Source of the DNA: Ceratothoa steindachneri
Lineage: Eukaryota; Arthropoda; Malacostraca; Isopoda; Cymothoidae
Assembly (NCBI GenBank): GCA_963969495.1
Contig: OZ018338.1
Span: 52,021,973-52,085,972, forward strand
Reading direction: 5' to 3'
DNA length: 64,000 bases
The translations under genes were made by a program, and so were the position numbers. Under the pieces are notes generated by a model. The model worked only from the letters and a program-made list of their open reading frames with translations. It was not told where the DNA came from and made no database searches. This document shows positions 10,560 to 21,900 of this stretch, piece by piece; the stretch's first letter is position 1; every line of letters begins with the position of its first letter.

Positions 10560-11400
10560 TGCAGCGGCTTCTGGTTTGTTGTGTGATGAGATTATTGTGA
10601 TGTCATCTGCGTAGGTGACAATTTTTACTGTTTGTGGGGGAGTTGGTATATCTGAAGTGTAGATGTTAAAAAGTGTTGGAGAAAGTACTCCTTGGGGAAT
10701 TCCTGATTTTGTGTTTCTGTGTTTAGATTTTGTGTTTTGTATTTAGGTGTATTGGGGTCGTCCCTTGATGTAATTTGCTAGGTACTTGATGAGTGTGGTG
10801 GGTATGATGAGTTTGTTGATCTTATTGGTTAATTTGTGTAGGTCTACTGTGTCGAATGCTTTGGACATGTCAAGAGCGACTGCTATGGTTCTATGTGGTG
10901 GAATTTCCTTGTTGAATCCAGTTGTGATTATGTTGTTTATTTTGTGTAATGCTGTGGTGGTTGACTCCATGAGTTTGACCCATGTTGGTGTGGTGTGTTT
11001 ATGATGTTGGATGTGATGTAGGGTAGGATGTAGGATGAAGTTTCTAGTGTTTTGGCTTATGCGAGAAGGCAGGGCTATTGGTCTGTAGGAGTCTCCTTTG
11101 TTTGGTTTTGGTATTGGAATTAATCTTGGTGTGCTGTTTGTGTTTATAGCTCGGTTGTAACTGTGCGTTAGGAGGTTTATAGCGTTTTGATATAGGTGTT
11201 TGAGGTAGATGATGTTTATGTCATTAGGACCGGTGGAGTTGTTGTCTCTTGATCGTTTTATGGCTCTGATGATCTGTTCTGTTTTGGTTGTGAATTGTAG
11301 TTTGGTGAGGTTTTTGGTAAGTCTATTTTCCTGTTTTCATTTTTCGTTTGGTGTATGGTTGTGTTTGTGAATTATTTGTTGAAGTGCTCTGCTTTTTGTT
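10560..11400 (-). pseudogene. Minus-strand LINE reverse transcriptase core
   Basis: Within minus frames I see TTALHKINNIITTGFNKEIP, then HRTIAVALDMSKAFDTVD (motif A), LIKYLANYIKGRPQY and GIPQGVLSPTLFNIYTSDIP (motif B). KIVTYADDITIISS follows (catalytic box at 10602-10613), then AAAKEIQPYLNKIHTW. Motif spacing is near normal. The first catalytic aspartate in LDMSKAFDTV and both aspartates of YADD are intact, making this the best preserved RT core in the window. It still contains stops and a frame change between 10743 and 10690. Confidence 0.85.
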
Positions 11401-12303
11401 TGGATGTTGTGGCTTCTTTGTTTCCGAAGGTGATGGTGTTCTTTTGTGGCTCTATTGTTTTTTTCTTTGTGAGGCCAGGAATGGTTTTCTAGAGTTTGTG
11501 TGTGTTTGTTTTGTGGTGCATTGCTGGTCTAGGTGATGTTTCCAAAATTATTGTTTGTGTTCTTATATGGCGCGATCTATTTGTTTGTTTTGTTCTATAA
11601 TGTTGGGGTCTGATTGTTTTTGTTTACTAGTGTTGTTCCGTTGTGTTATGAGGTTTCTGATTGGTACAGGGATTAATTTTGTGTGTTGTGTATTTTCCCA
11701 AGTGGGATGTTGTGTTTCTCTGCTTGTAAGATAGTGTTAGTTAGTATTTTGTTTGCTGTGTGTGCATCTTCTGGGAGTTGGATGTTGAAGAGTACTTGTT
11801 CTATTTCTTTTGTGCATTCTATTCAGTTTGCGTTGTGATAATTTGTGTATGTTTTGAGATTTTGTTGCAGCTTTAAGTTTGTTGTTGTGTTTATTGTGAT
11901 TAAGATGGAAAGATGAGTAGAGAGCGTGTTTCGTGTTCCAGGTGAGGTGTCTGTGTAGGGTGTTTGTTGAAGTGGGTTGTTGGTTGGGGTGTGTGGATAT
12001 GCGAGTATTTGGGTTTAAGGTTATGTGATTTTATTTGGATGATGTCGGCAATGAGTTCTCCTCTGTGGTCTTCTGTGGGTGAGTTCCAAAGTGCTAAGTG
12101 TGCGTTGATGTCTCCTCAGATTATAGCTGATTATAGAGTACGTTAGAGTGCTTGCGTGGGTGAGGAAGTTTGTTATGTCTGCATCTTCATTTTGGTGGTG
12201 GGAGTTCGTGGTAGCTCTGGTTGGGATGTAGGGTTTGTGAGGTGTAAGTGCTTAGTTTGATTTAGATGGATTTTGGTGATTTGTGCTTCAGTTTTTTTTG
12301 TGT

Positions 12304-12600
12304 TTATGTTGTTTTTGGAGGGGGGTCTGTGTATAGGCGATGTTGTTTTTTATGTATGTGATGAGGCCTCCTCCTTCTTTGTGTTTTCTGTCGGTTCTGA
12401 TTGATGTGTAGTTTGTGATTTGAGGGGTTTTCTATTTTTCTGTGAGTTTGGTTTCTTGGATGGTGATTATGTCTATTACGTGTTTGTTTGTGAGGTGCTT
12501 GAGTTCTATCGTTTTCTTGTTTAGTCCATTTATGTTTATTTTTTAGTATTTTTAGATGCTTATTTTGTGTTTCGTTTCTTTGATTGCCTAGGGGTTTGTG
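12304..12600 (-). pseudogene. Minus-strand LINE endonuclease N-terminus
   Basis: A minus-strand frame reads ININGLNKKTIELKHLTNKH, then VIDIITIQETKLTEK, then HKEGGGLITYIKNN. This is the start of an APE-type endonuclease: N-x-N-G-L, QETKL with the catalytic glutamate, and GGG-x-x-x-Y. The domain is shared with jockey-type LINEs, and stops occur after TEK and further on. The N-terminal P/T/Q-rich stretch to 12684 may be linker or 5' sequence. Downstream, around 12230-11700, the rest of the domain is too degraded to assign. Confidence 0.7.
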
Positions 12601-12760
12601 TATTTCTGGCAGTGTGGTTTGTGAGTTTGTTGGTTGTGGTTGTGTGGGCGTTGATGGGTGTGGCGCTTGGTGTTTTGGGCACATCTAGTGTTTTGTGTAT
12701 TGTTTAATTTTAGTATTTGTGTATTTGAGATGTTCCCGGTGTGTTGTGGTGTTGTTTATT

Positions 12761-12929
12761 GTATAGTGTAGATGTCCATGTTGTAGGGCCCCGGTTGGTC
12801 TCCACGTCCCCTTCCCCCGCAAAGAGCAGGGCCGCTAGCCACGTGACCGGGTCAACGGGGCAGAGCACCCAAAAAAGATGATATTGGGGAGTCTTGGTTG
12901 ATTTGAATCTTCCATATCCGTTTCGGTGT
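12761..12929. other. GC-rich junction between LINE and Gypsy remnants
   Basis: A short GC-rich stretch (12785-12865) unlike its surroundings lies between the LINE 5' limit and the Gypsy 3' coding end. It could be LINE 5' UTR or LTR sequence. No repeat partner was found in the window. Confidence 0.4.
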
Positions 12930-13702
12930 TCACGGTTTCAAACTCAGCTTTAGCCTCGGTTGCACTCCGACGTCGTGCACGAGAACCATTGAGACAGTGT
13001 CTCTTTCTCCATCAGGGTATTCCCGTTTGAGTACCTTGCTCCTACGCTCGCTCACCCGAAATGGGCCAACATATAGCGCTTCGAGTGATTTGCGAACGTG
13101 CTCTATTCGGACCCAAACATGCGTTACATTCTGCTGGCCCCGGGGCACGTAAGGCTTAGGCATCGATTGCAGGTGTCCTAAAGATACTCTCACGAAGCCG
13201 ATCTGTTCCATTGTCGATGCCAGCTCTTTAATGAACTTAGCATCCGATTTCGATAAGGACGACGACACTAGAGGCTTTGGTCGCCTTTTTAGGCACTAAG
13301 TGGACAGGTGAGGCCCATGGTGAACTCGACGGACCCCCTCCTTCAATAGTTCTTCGAGAGTTGCTTTGAAAACCTGTAATATCTCCATCGAAAAAGGCAT
13401 AGGCCGTGCAAAAGAAGGTGGGGGCACTACCAGTATCGATTTGTGGGCAACTGAGTGTGGCGATGGTGGTGATGGGAGAGCGGGAGCGGGTCCATACAGA
13501 GCCGCATATTTAGTCAAAATGGCCTTGCACTGGGAAGGGGGAGTATGTTCTGAAGGTCATTTATGACCAGGGCTACCGCACCTTTCCCAGATAATTTAAC
13601 ACTTGACGCAAGTGGATTCGCGCAATGTTCGTCGGTAAGGAATGTATAAATGTGTGGAGAACGAGGTCCTCGCTTACTTCTACATGAAGGGTAGTTCTTC
13701 AC
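12930..13702 (-). pseudogene. Gypsy-type LTR retrotransposon pol, internally deleted
   Basis: On the minus strand, 13702-13514 reads as a degraded protease-to-RT region. Next, 13517-13296 gives LTKYAALYGPAPALP, SPHSVAHKS and LEELLKEGVRRVHHGPH, the linker and first finger of a Gypsy reverse transcriptase. At about 13270 the sequence jumps straight to FIKELASTMEQIGF, then KPYVPRGQQNVTHVWVRIEH and RKSLEALYVGPFRVSERRSK, the C-terminal end of a Gypsy integrase. Nearly all of RT, RNase H and integrase is therefore missing. The 3' coding end is near 12930. No LTR pair could be recognised. Confidence 0.8.
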
Positions 13703-14495
13703 AGTTCTTGTAGATTGATTGAGGGCCGGCCTGTGACTGCTGATTCATTGAATATGGGTGGCTTGATATTAATTGCGCTTACGAAGTCCCGTTCGCCTAT
13801 ACGTATAAGGGAAACAACAACCTGATACAGTTTGTTGGTCGACACGTAGGAGATACCAGTTAAGGTTGAGACAGAAAAGTCACGTTACCGTTACTTTTAT
13901 AACTTGATGTAGGGAAGATCACGGGCTACGACTTTATGGTAGAAGGCGAAAGACCGTCGAGGAATGCCTCTTTATGGTATAGACGGGTAAAAGTAACAGT
14001 TCCAGGTATGGTAAAAAATGAAGCGTATATTTCGCGAGGTTCCTATTGTCCCCAGGGTGAAGTGATAGGTGGTGTTAAGTTTGCATCTGACTCCAAAAGG
14101 TATTAGAATAATATATCGGTTTGGTTGGGGTTACCGAAGGTTTGTGATCGAGAAAAGAGTAAGGGTAATCGCGTAAAAAAATAAGGATTTATTTCAAACG
14201 AACAAAAAAACAAGCCAGATAAAGATATACGGTCAGGCAAGTTTCTTATTACCGGTCAGGAAAGCGAGAGTAACGGGAACAAGATTTAGGCGGTTAAGAC
14301 GGGAGCTTTACTACCATAAACCAAACGTAATTAATAACGAGGTGAGTACGAGATTGAGAATTAGAATCAGGAATGAGGATACGTTCTCCATTTGTCTTCA
14401 TTTTTCTTCCGTTCTTTTTTATTACACTGTCGCAAGAATTTTATTGATATCTGAATTCACGGCTTTCTGTTTAATTACTGATCAGTTTACAAATA

Positions 14496-14498
<3 letters not shown>
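13703..14498. other. Unassigned sequence upstream of Gypsy remnant
   Basis: Moderate GC content and no recognisable protein or repeat pair. By position it could be gag or 5' LTR of the deleted Gypsy element, but nothing in the sequence proves it. Confidence 0.4.

Positions 14499-14535
<37 letters not shown>
14499..14535. repeat. (TA)n microsatellite
   Basis: About 37 bp of TA repeat directly adjoining the first tRNA-bearing 522 bp unit. Confidence 0.95.
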
Positions 14536-14541
<6 letters not shown>

Positions 14542-14544
14542 CTG

Positions 14545-14614
14545 TGCCTGGTAGCTTAGTGGTAAAGCATCTGACCAGCAATCAGCAGACCCGGGTTCGA
14601 GTACCGGCCAGGAA
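14545..14614 (+). tRNA. tRNA-like sequence, unit 1 (AGC anticodon position)
   Basis: Folds as a tRNA cloverleaf: acceptor TGCCTGG with CCAGGAA, D-arm GCT/AGC around AGTGGTAA, anticodon stem TCTGA/TCAGC and a T-arm. The loop has CCAGCAA, giving C33 instead of the invariant T33. The T-stem has an A where C is expected (GAGTACC), so B-box and stem are damaged. The A-box TAGCTTAGTGG is good. Likely a pseudo-tRNA or SINE head. Confidence 0.45.
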
Positions 14615-15066
14615 TTCAAAACTTTTCCCCCTGGCGTTATTTCTGTCTTCTCGGTAAAGGATCGCCTTCACTGTGCCGCCCTCTGCTCCCTTTGATTCTG
14701 GATTCTTCTAATGTCCCTCTCTCTTGCCTTTAAAAACCTCCGGTTTCTTGTCTCATTTGCTCATTCGCGTCCAACTCTTATTTTCTTGTACTATATGCAT
14801 ATATAGTCAGCTACACCAGGTTTCTAAATCTTTCGTTCTGTCTTCAAATTTTATTTGAAAGGCAGAAAATAAAAATGGCATAGCCCTGTGGTGGTTGTAT
14901 TATCACCCGCAGATCCTGTAGTTGCTTTCTTTGTATGTGACATGGACAGTGAGCCTTTAGATTGTAAGCGGGTAAGAGCATGTGGTATAAAAATTCCTTG
15001 GAAGTTCCTAGCTTAGGGATATACTGGGTTTGATGGGGTAACGCTTTACATGAAATATAGTTACTG

Positions 15067-15136
15067 TGTCTGGTAGCTTAGTGGTAAAGCATCTGACCGG
15101 CAATCAGCAGACCCGGGTTCGAGTCCCGGCCAGGAA
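15067..15136 (+). tRNA. tRNA-like sequence, unit 2 (GGC anticodon position)
   Basis: The best preserved of the three. The D-arm is GCTTAGTGGTAAAGC, the variable loop is four bases, and the T-stem CCGGG/CCCGG is perfect around TTCGAGT. It has a consensus A-box (TAGCTTAGTGG) and B-box (GGTTCGAGTCC), so RNA polymerase III could start here. Position 33 is C rather than T, and there is one mismatch each in the acceptor and anticodon stems. The GGC anticodon would be alanine, but no G3:U70 pair is present, so decoding function is doubtful. Confidence 0.5.
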
Positions 15137-15589
15137 TTCAAAACTTTTTCCCCCTGGCGTTATTTCTGTCTTCTCGGTAAAGGATCGCCTTCAGTGTGCC
15201 ACCCTCTGCTCCCTTTGATTCTGGATTCTTCTAATGTCCCTCTCTCTTGCCTTTAAAAACCTCCGGTTTCTTGTCTCATTTGCTCATTCGCGTCCAACTC
15301 TTATTTTCTTGTACTATATGCATATATAGTCAGCTACACCAGGTTTCTAAATCTTTCATTCTGTCTTCAAATTTTATTTGAAAGGCAGAAAATAAAAATG
15401 GCATAGCCCTGTGGTGGTTGTATTATCACCCGCAGATCCTGTAGTTGCTTTCTTTGTATGTGACATGGACAGTGAGCCTTTAGATTGTAAGCGGGTAAGA
15501 GCATGTGGTATAAAAATTCCTTGGAAGTTCCTAGCTTAGGGATATACTGGGTTTGATGGGGTAACGCTTTACATGAAATATAGTTACTG

Positions 15590-15659
15590 TGTCTGGTAGC
15601 TTAGTGGTAAAGCATCTGACCGGCAATCAGCAGACCCAGGTTCGAGTCCAGGCAAGTAA
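15590..15659 (+). tRNA. tRNA-like sequence, unit 3, degraded
   Basis: Same structure as unit 2, but the T-stem has an A-A mismatch (CCAGG both sides) and the 3' acceptor strand is CAAGTAA rather than CCAGGAA, so the acceptor stem is weakened. The A-box and the B-box core GGTTCGAGTCC remain. Confidence 0.4.
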
Positions 15660-15832
15660 TTCAAACCTTTTTCCCCTGGCGTTATTTTTGTCTTCTCGGT
15701 AAAGGATCGCCTTCACTGTGCCGCCCTCTGCTCCCTTTGATTATGGATTCTTCTAATGTCCCTCTCTATTGCATTTAAAAACCTCCGGTTTCTTGTCTCA
15801 TTTGCTCATTCGCGTCCAACTCTTATTTTCTT

Positions 15833-16120
<288 letters not shown>

Positions 16121-18080
16121 TACAATGAAATGGATACTAAAGCAAAGCTTCCATCTTATCCGAAGAGTTGCGTTCATTAATCCGCCAATTTCCCTCCATT
16201 TTTCGCTAATTTGGTTACGCTCATGGTACTAATTTTCACATCCCTAACTTAACTCTTTTCTTTACGAGACTGCTTTCAAACTCTTTTGGCCTTGATTCCC
16301 TTGTTCGTTTACGCTTTTGAACCAAGTAGGGCTTGCTTGATCCCTTCCAGAAAAATGTCATTTTTTATTCTTTTAAGTTGACTTTATCGCAGGGAGTGAG
16401 GGGGAGGGGAGATTTAGGGCTCAAATTTGTTTTGTTTATTAAATTATGTTAACATATGCCTATCATCGCACCTTATTCCTCGAGCGAAAGAATTTTGATG
16501 TAAATAAGAGTTTATTATGGGAGAAATTCTCCGCAAAATGTTCAGATTTATTCCAAAATCATCGATCGGTCTAATATTTCAGGTTCTCACTGCCATTCGT
16601 TAAAAAACAAACGCAGTCATGCATTTTTCAACTATGTATAACAATGCCACTTTCAATCTCATTCAAATGAATTCATATCTGTTTACACAGGAATCTAAAG
16701 GTCATTTATCAAAGCATTCTCACGATTATTTCAATATACTGCGGTTGGACCTTGAAAGGAAGCCACTGGTGCTTTTTAACTTTGTTATTCCTCTATTTTG
16801 GGTCTTCTTGCAATTCTGCTTTTCTAGACCTGATATTCACTCGAAGTCTTGCTTGGATTTTACAATGTACGGAGTGGTTAGTCCCCGGATGGATTCCACG
16901 CAAACGACGAAGTGTAATTCATTTCTCACTCAACAGAGGTGGAAGAGTTGGCTCTCCCTTGAACCCTGAATGTTGTCAATGCCGTCTACTTAATGGCAAA
17001 ACCGAGTACAGCCGTTCTTAATTTTCGGAAATAACACTTTTCACTCCACTCTGCCTTGACTTTCCCAATTATATATCTTATTCTCTCTCTCTCTCTCTCT
17101 CTCTTGTCGGCTATGCATTGCAGAGCCATGTTCAGGAGCTGTGCGCTATACCTCATCCTCGATCCTTATTACCTCTTCAAGCCACATAAGCTGTAGTGGA
17201 GGCCTAACTCGGGTGGACTTTCTGGTGGCTGTCATACACTGTAGATACTCGTGGTTTAGATCTTACGTTAATCAGTAGGTCCTCACTGAGAAATAAATGA
17301 ACGTTAAAAGAAAACATCTTTCTCGCTATATACCTTCCACATATTTTCACCTTCCCTAATTTCACCACTTCTTTAGGCTTCTCCAAAAGAACACTGGCAA
17401 AATGCCTCTAATTGTTTCTACTTGTTTATTTTTCATAAAAATCTGCTCAACTGCAGATCAAACGTCTAGGGTGATAGCATTCCTTCCTTCTAGATGTGAG
17501 CGAGGCACTAGAGAGTTACGCTCCCTCCCTTCTCAATAATGCGAGTAGTCTCTCTTTTACACTACTCTAGCTACTCCCTTCCACACAATTTCACTTCCTA
17601 TAATTTGCCCACTTTTTATACGAAACAACACAAACATTCTAGCAGCAATGGTCTTGTTGCTTTGTCTTTCTTAGATATGATAATAACAATAATAATACTC
17701 TTAATAATTAATTTATTAATACGTTCTATAATATAGGCTGACCCAAAAGTCTTTCCACATAAAAAATTCCCTTGTTGAAATGTGAAATACGTTTCTTCAT
17801 TGAAAACAATTGAGACCAAATGAAGAATACGAATCTTCATAAACGTCTTTGACACTAAAATTTGAAGGATCATTTGCTTTGTTCAAGCCCAACGGCGATA
17901 TTTTCTTACTGCAGCAGATTTTGGCGATCACCCTATATTTTATTTGTCTGTTAGTCTGACATGGTTGTCACGTCAATAAAAATAAGCCCAATTATGAAAT
18001 AGTTTCCTCCTTTTTCACGGCACGCGAGTAACTAATAATAATGATGATGAAAATAACACTAATGCACCTTTTTTTCTCAG
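16121..18080. other. Non-coding sequence upstream of the exon
   Basis: No supported gene. It holds a (CT)n tract at about 17083-17104. A sequence at about 17737 (GGCTGACCCAAAAGTCTTTC) resembles a mariner terminal repeat, but no partner was found. If the exon at 18081 is real, this is intron. Confidence 0.5.
17083..17104. repeat. (CT)n microsatellite
   Basis: About 11 CT units in a pyrimidine-rich stretch. Confidence 0.9.
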
Positions 18081-18274
18081 ATGCTGGTCTGTTCAAGCGG
18101 GCAATCCTCATGTCTGGGTCTGCTCTCAGCTCCTGGGCGTGGGTTGAACAGCATTCGCACTACGCCGTTAAAGCCGCTTTACAGCTTGGATGCGACATCC
18201 CAGAAGACGCCTATCAGCTATATGACCTCCTTCTCCACTGCCTAAGAAACAGATCCGTTGACAAAATCCTTCAG
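18081..18274 (+). CDS. Neuroligin-like cholinesterase-family exon
   Basis: One internal exon bounded by a polypyrimidine tract plus AG (18079-18080) and a GTAAAA donor (18275). It is 194 bp: two bases complete a codon from the previous exon, then 64 codons end exactly at the donor (phases 1 and 0). The translation AGLFKRAILMSGSALSSWAW, then EQHSHYAVKAALQLGCDI and LLHCLRNRSVDKILQ, matches the neuroligin segment after the nucleophile elbow. There GLF-x-RAI-x-x-SGSALS-x-WA is diagnostic and a Cys follows about 20 residues later (LGC...CLR). Neuroligins are postsynaptic adhesion proteins with a catalytically inactive cholinesterase fold. The DIPEDAYQLYDLLLHCLR part resembles arthropod members by memory. 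No other exon was recognised in the window; flanking introns must be long. A related carboxylesterase is the alternative. Confidence 0.8.
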
Positions 18275-18923
18275 GTAAAATGCCTTTACCACTACTCATT
18301 TGTTTAGTCTCACTATCAACCTGCGAATTGATACAATCAATTGACACACTTTGTTCGTCAAGTATATATTATATATATTTGTGCTGAATATCCATATGTA
18401 TGACAGTGAAAATTCTCAAAAATGCTTAAAAACGGAATGAAATTTATGTGTGGAAATGTAGCTTCTTACTAGGAATGATGTTAAGATAGACTAGATAGAG
18501 TTAGGGGTTGGATTGGAAAGAGATATGGAACGTACAATCCGATTTACTAATATAAAAAGAAAAAAAAATAACAAAATGGCTTACAGATATTTACCTCATA
18601 GTTGAGCAAATTTAATGGATGAAGAATAGAATAGAAAATATATTAAATTTTCTGGGATCATATGATATAACATCAATTAATTATTTATAAATCAAAACTA
18701 TTCATTACTTTGAAGAATATATTAATATCAGGTTATTGCAATTTTCTTTTATATTTGTCGTGGTATGACCGGGTGTACGCCGTTATTTCTATACAGGGTT
18801 ACTGGCCGAGCAAAATTAAGGCTCCATTTGGGGATGGTTCTAAGAGTGCTTTAAATACTCGAATGCTAGGCCAAGGAATATTTAAAACACGGCTAAAAAA
18901 TATAATTTAATAGCAGTAAAGAT

Positions 18924-18925
<2 letters not shown>
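18275..18925. other. Intron-like sequence after the exon
   Basis: AT-rich sequence with no gene recognised, presumably intron of the neuroligin-like gene. Confidence 0.5.

Positions 18926-18959
<34 letters not shown>
18926..18959. repeat. (TA)n microsatellite
   Basis: About 34 bp of TA repeat. Confidence 0.93.
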
Positions 18960-18962
<3 letters not shown>

Positions 18963-21900
18963 CATGTTAAATGGCAATGCAATTAAATATTAATGGTTTA
19001 CTGTTAAGATGATTGACACTATCAATGAAGTTTGAACCGAGGGATAATTAATTAAGTAATAATTTTACAATTATGCAAGTTCTAGAGCAAGGGGGATCCT
19101 TGAGGTTCGACGCGATAAAGGTGGTAGGAGCGTGACGAAGCGGGGGTTAAATCCATTTTACCTTGATGTGCGGCGAGTAGGATCAGGTAGGTAAGTTTGA
19201 CCTTGAAATTGCGGGCGTCTCACGGGACGCTCAATTCATTTCGGGGAAACTGAAGTTGGAGAGGCCTCTTATCCTTAAGAGGCAAACGGAGGGTGCTTCG
19301 GGAATGGCTTTTCCGATCCTTAAAATCTAAAGACGTGGTGATAAGGGTTGAAGCACGCCTAACTATTTCCACGAACAACACTGAGTGACGACTAGCTCTT
19401 CCTTAGCTCTTCGACAATCACTTAATTCTTCTCTGGTGGAGAATGTAGTCGATTTCCTCTCGACTAACGAAGACGTTACCCGTAACGTACTGGACGGCGG
19501 CTTCAGACGCAATAAGCCTGTGAATTCTGAACTATCGAATATATACCCCAAAATTATCTAGACGGAGAGAGAGATTCATCGCTAACAGACTTCCTTAATT
19601 TCCTTGGGTCGCAATAACGTTCTATATCATGAATTCAAGATGCCCACTTAATGGTCTTTCCATTATTCTAATTTTCGTAGTACATTGGCCAAGAAAATTT
19701 AGAGTGGTCAATGGCGAACTGAGGAAGTCAGTGAGGGTGGAGGGGATTCCTTTTCTCTCTCATTCTTCCAAAATATTGATCTAGTGCGAATGTGAAACTT
19801 CTTATTTCAACCCGGTACTTTACAAGAATCCAAAATCTATGTGTTAAATAACCACTAATACAGTGTTATTTGAATGTTATGGAACTATGCAATATACTAT
19901 CAATGTATCTCATAGAATTCCTAATTTTGGATATTTTGAAATTCAATTTCACCTCTTTTAAATGAGATATCTCAGACACGATATAAACTTCAGTAGATGA
20001 AGATTAAACGCATGATTAATATAAACTCGTAGGAGTGGCGATGACGTAGTAGGGGCAAAATACCCTTAAAATAACTGAATTTTGTAGTAACGGCCTCTGC
20101 CTTCCCAACATGAGTGACAGAACAGAAAGCGGCGCTAGAGGAATATATAGCCATCTAATCTAATTAGGGATTTATAAGTAATTAAGTTTAAGTGCCCCAG
20201 CAAATAGAGGATAAATATCAGCAGAGGTGGGATTAAATATTTCCGGGAACTGCTTCTCTCATTTTTAAATCACAATATTTTTTGTCTATGGAAATAATAA
20301 AAAAATATGTACCCATTGATTTTATTATTCATCAGTCCATAAATAGATATTTGAAGAGAATGTGTACAAAACCACAAATTTAGTGGAAGGACAATTAAGT
20401 TAATAACCAAATGATTTGCCATATTTTTTAAATCAAGGTTAATGATATTTACAGCTCTTCGTACTGTTGCTGGAATTCCATGACTGATAATTTCGCGTAA
20501 CATTTTCTACATAATCATGGAAATCATTAACAAATCTTATGATGAAATTGTTTTAGTAACAGTTTTAGTAATTTTAGTACCGTGTTCATGCAAATTGGCA
20601 TGAATCCGTTAAATCTCACCATTGCATATCAGATGCCTCCAATGTTGTGTGGTTTTCGGGAATTATATCGCTACGAGAATCACATATAATGTGGGTGCAG
20701 ATTGAATTAGATATATCTCACCTTGTTATACCCTCTAATGCTTCTCGGGACACTTTGGCTTAAGATTTAATACAATACAAAATATTAAATCAATCCGTTC
20801 TTAATGCTTTCATGAGGTACGTTTTAAAAAGGCTTATTTCTATCTGAAAACCTCTTAATCCTCTTTTGAGCAAGTAGAGTGATCGCTGACTTCGTCTCCC
20901 CATGAGGTCGCATCAAACCTGAGAAACGTTTATGTTTTTTCGCTTCCGAGTTTAAACAAAGAAACTCCACTAAACCCCTGATAATTGCATAACCATCTCG
21001 TCTTTGCTTGTTGCTATGAACAGCTTCTCGTGTGTCAGTTACCTGGTAGAAAATGATTTATGTTGGTTTCATGTCACAGAAAATGATTACGGATTACTGA
21101 CATTCAACGTTTGGAAGTATTTAACGAATACTCATTAAAAGAAGATAAAAAAACTCAATGGAGAAGGGGGGGTGCTGATATTAAAGTACGTGAATTATTA
21201 AAATACTTAATAAAAGTGTTGCGCTGATGCAATATAATCCATCTAAAATTAGGTAAAAATTTGTTTATTCAAACGATTTGAAAGAACCGCGATTTTTCTC
21301 TTAAGAAGAGAAAGGATGGCAAATTGCTTTGGAGAAAACACTTCAGGGGAAACAAACAAGTGAAAAATAAAGAAAGGCTGTAAGTAGGTGAGATATAAAA
21401 GAACTAAATTTCCCCTAAAAAGATAATGAAATCTGCGACGTAATCTTGCCATGGTTTAGCCATTATAGTGAAATTGGTGTAATAAGCAAAAGAATATTGA
21501 TACAGAACGAAACCTATCCTAATACATTGAATTCATTGGATAGATATACCATCTCTCTATTTCAATGATTTCTGTTACATTAATTCGAAAATATATAAAG
21601 ATATGGCTTGTTTTTATCATATAAGGGTATTTAACCATTCATTTAGAGCTGCAACGAGATAGGAGTCGTCCATGGATGACCTTATCTCTCGTTAGCTTAG
21701 TGAATAACGCGTTAAGTGGCCACATTTCAAAACTGGTAGTTACAATCGAAGTTTAATCTTAGCGGAAAATACGTCCGACCGGTGCTTGACTTGGACCAAA
21801 ATGAATCTTCATGCTCGTCTATTGCTCGTTTGCCTTGGTGTTGAGCAGATCGCTGTCTTTCCCATTTTAGATTTTATTTTACATAGTTTGTTTCATGTTT

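Larger units (their letters stand above)
9180..12760 (-). mobile_element. LINE with APE endonuclease and RT, minus strand
   Basis: The plus strand here is strikingly G/T-rich, so the coding minus strand is A/C-rich, and its translation reads as one decayed ORF2. In minus-strand order it has an endonuclease start (about 12560-12300), an RT with KAFDTVD (within 10743-10970), and GIPQGVLSP followed by the catalytic YADD box (10602-10613). A C-terminal cysteine/histidine motif follows (9511-9696), then a GC-richer 3' UTR (9240-9510) ending in an A/T-rich tail near 9180. There is no ORF1. Stops are numerous, partly from TGG-to-TAG type changes. Unlike copies A-C, its composition is strongly strand-asymmetric. 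Confidence 0.85.
14536..15838 (+). repeat. Tandem array of 522-523 bp units with tRNA-like heads
   Basis: Three head-to-tail units begin TAGTTACTGTG at 14536, 15058 and 15581. Units 1 and 2 are complete (522 and 523 bp). Unit 3 is cut at about 15838, where CTATATGCATATATAG of units 1 and 2 has become a (TA)n tract. The copies differ at only a few positions, so the amplification is recent. Each unit holds a tRNA-like sequence in its first 80 bp, then a C/T-rich stretch, a conserved block starting CAGCTACACC, and a tail ending ACGCTTTACATGAAATA. No protein is encoded. It could be a small tRNA-based satellite or tandemly duplicated tRNA-derived SINEs. Confidence 0.95.

Noticed and set aside
17731..17990. 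Mariner-like tip (GGCTGACCCAAAAGTCTTTC) and a possible decayed transposase
   Set aside because: No second terminus was found, and the translation did not give a convincing transposase motif.
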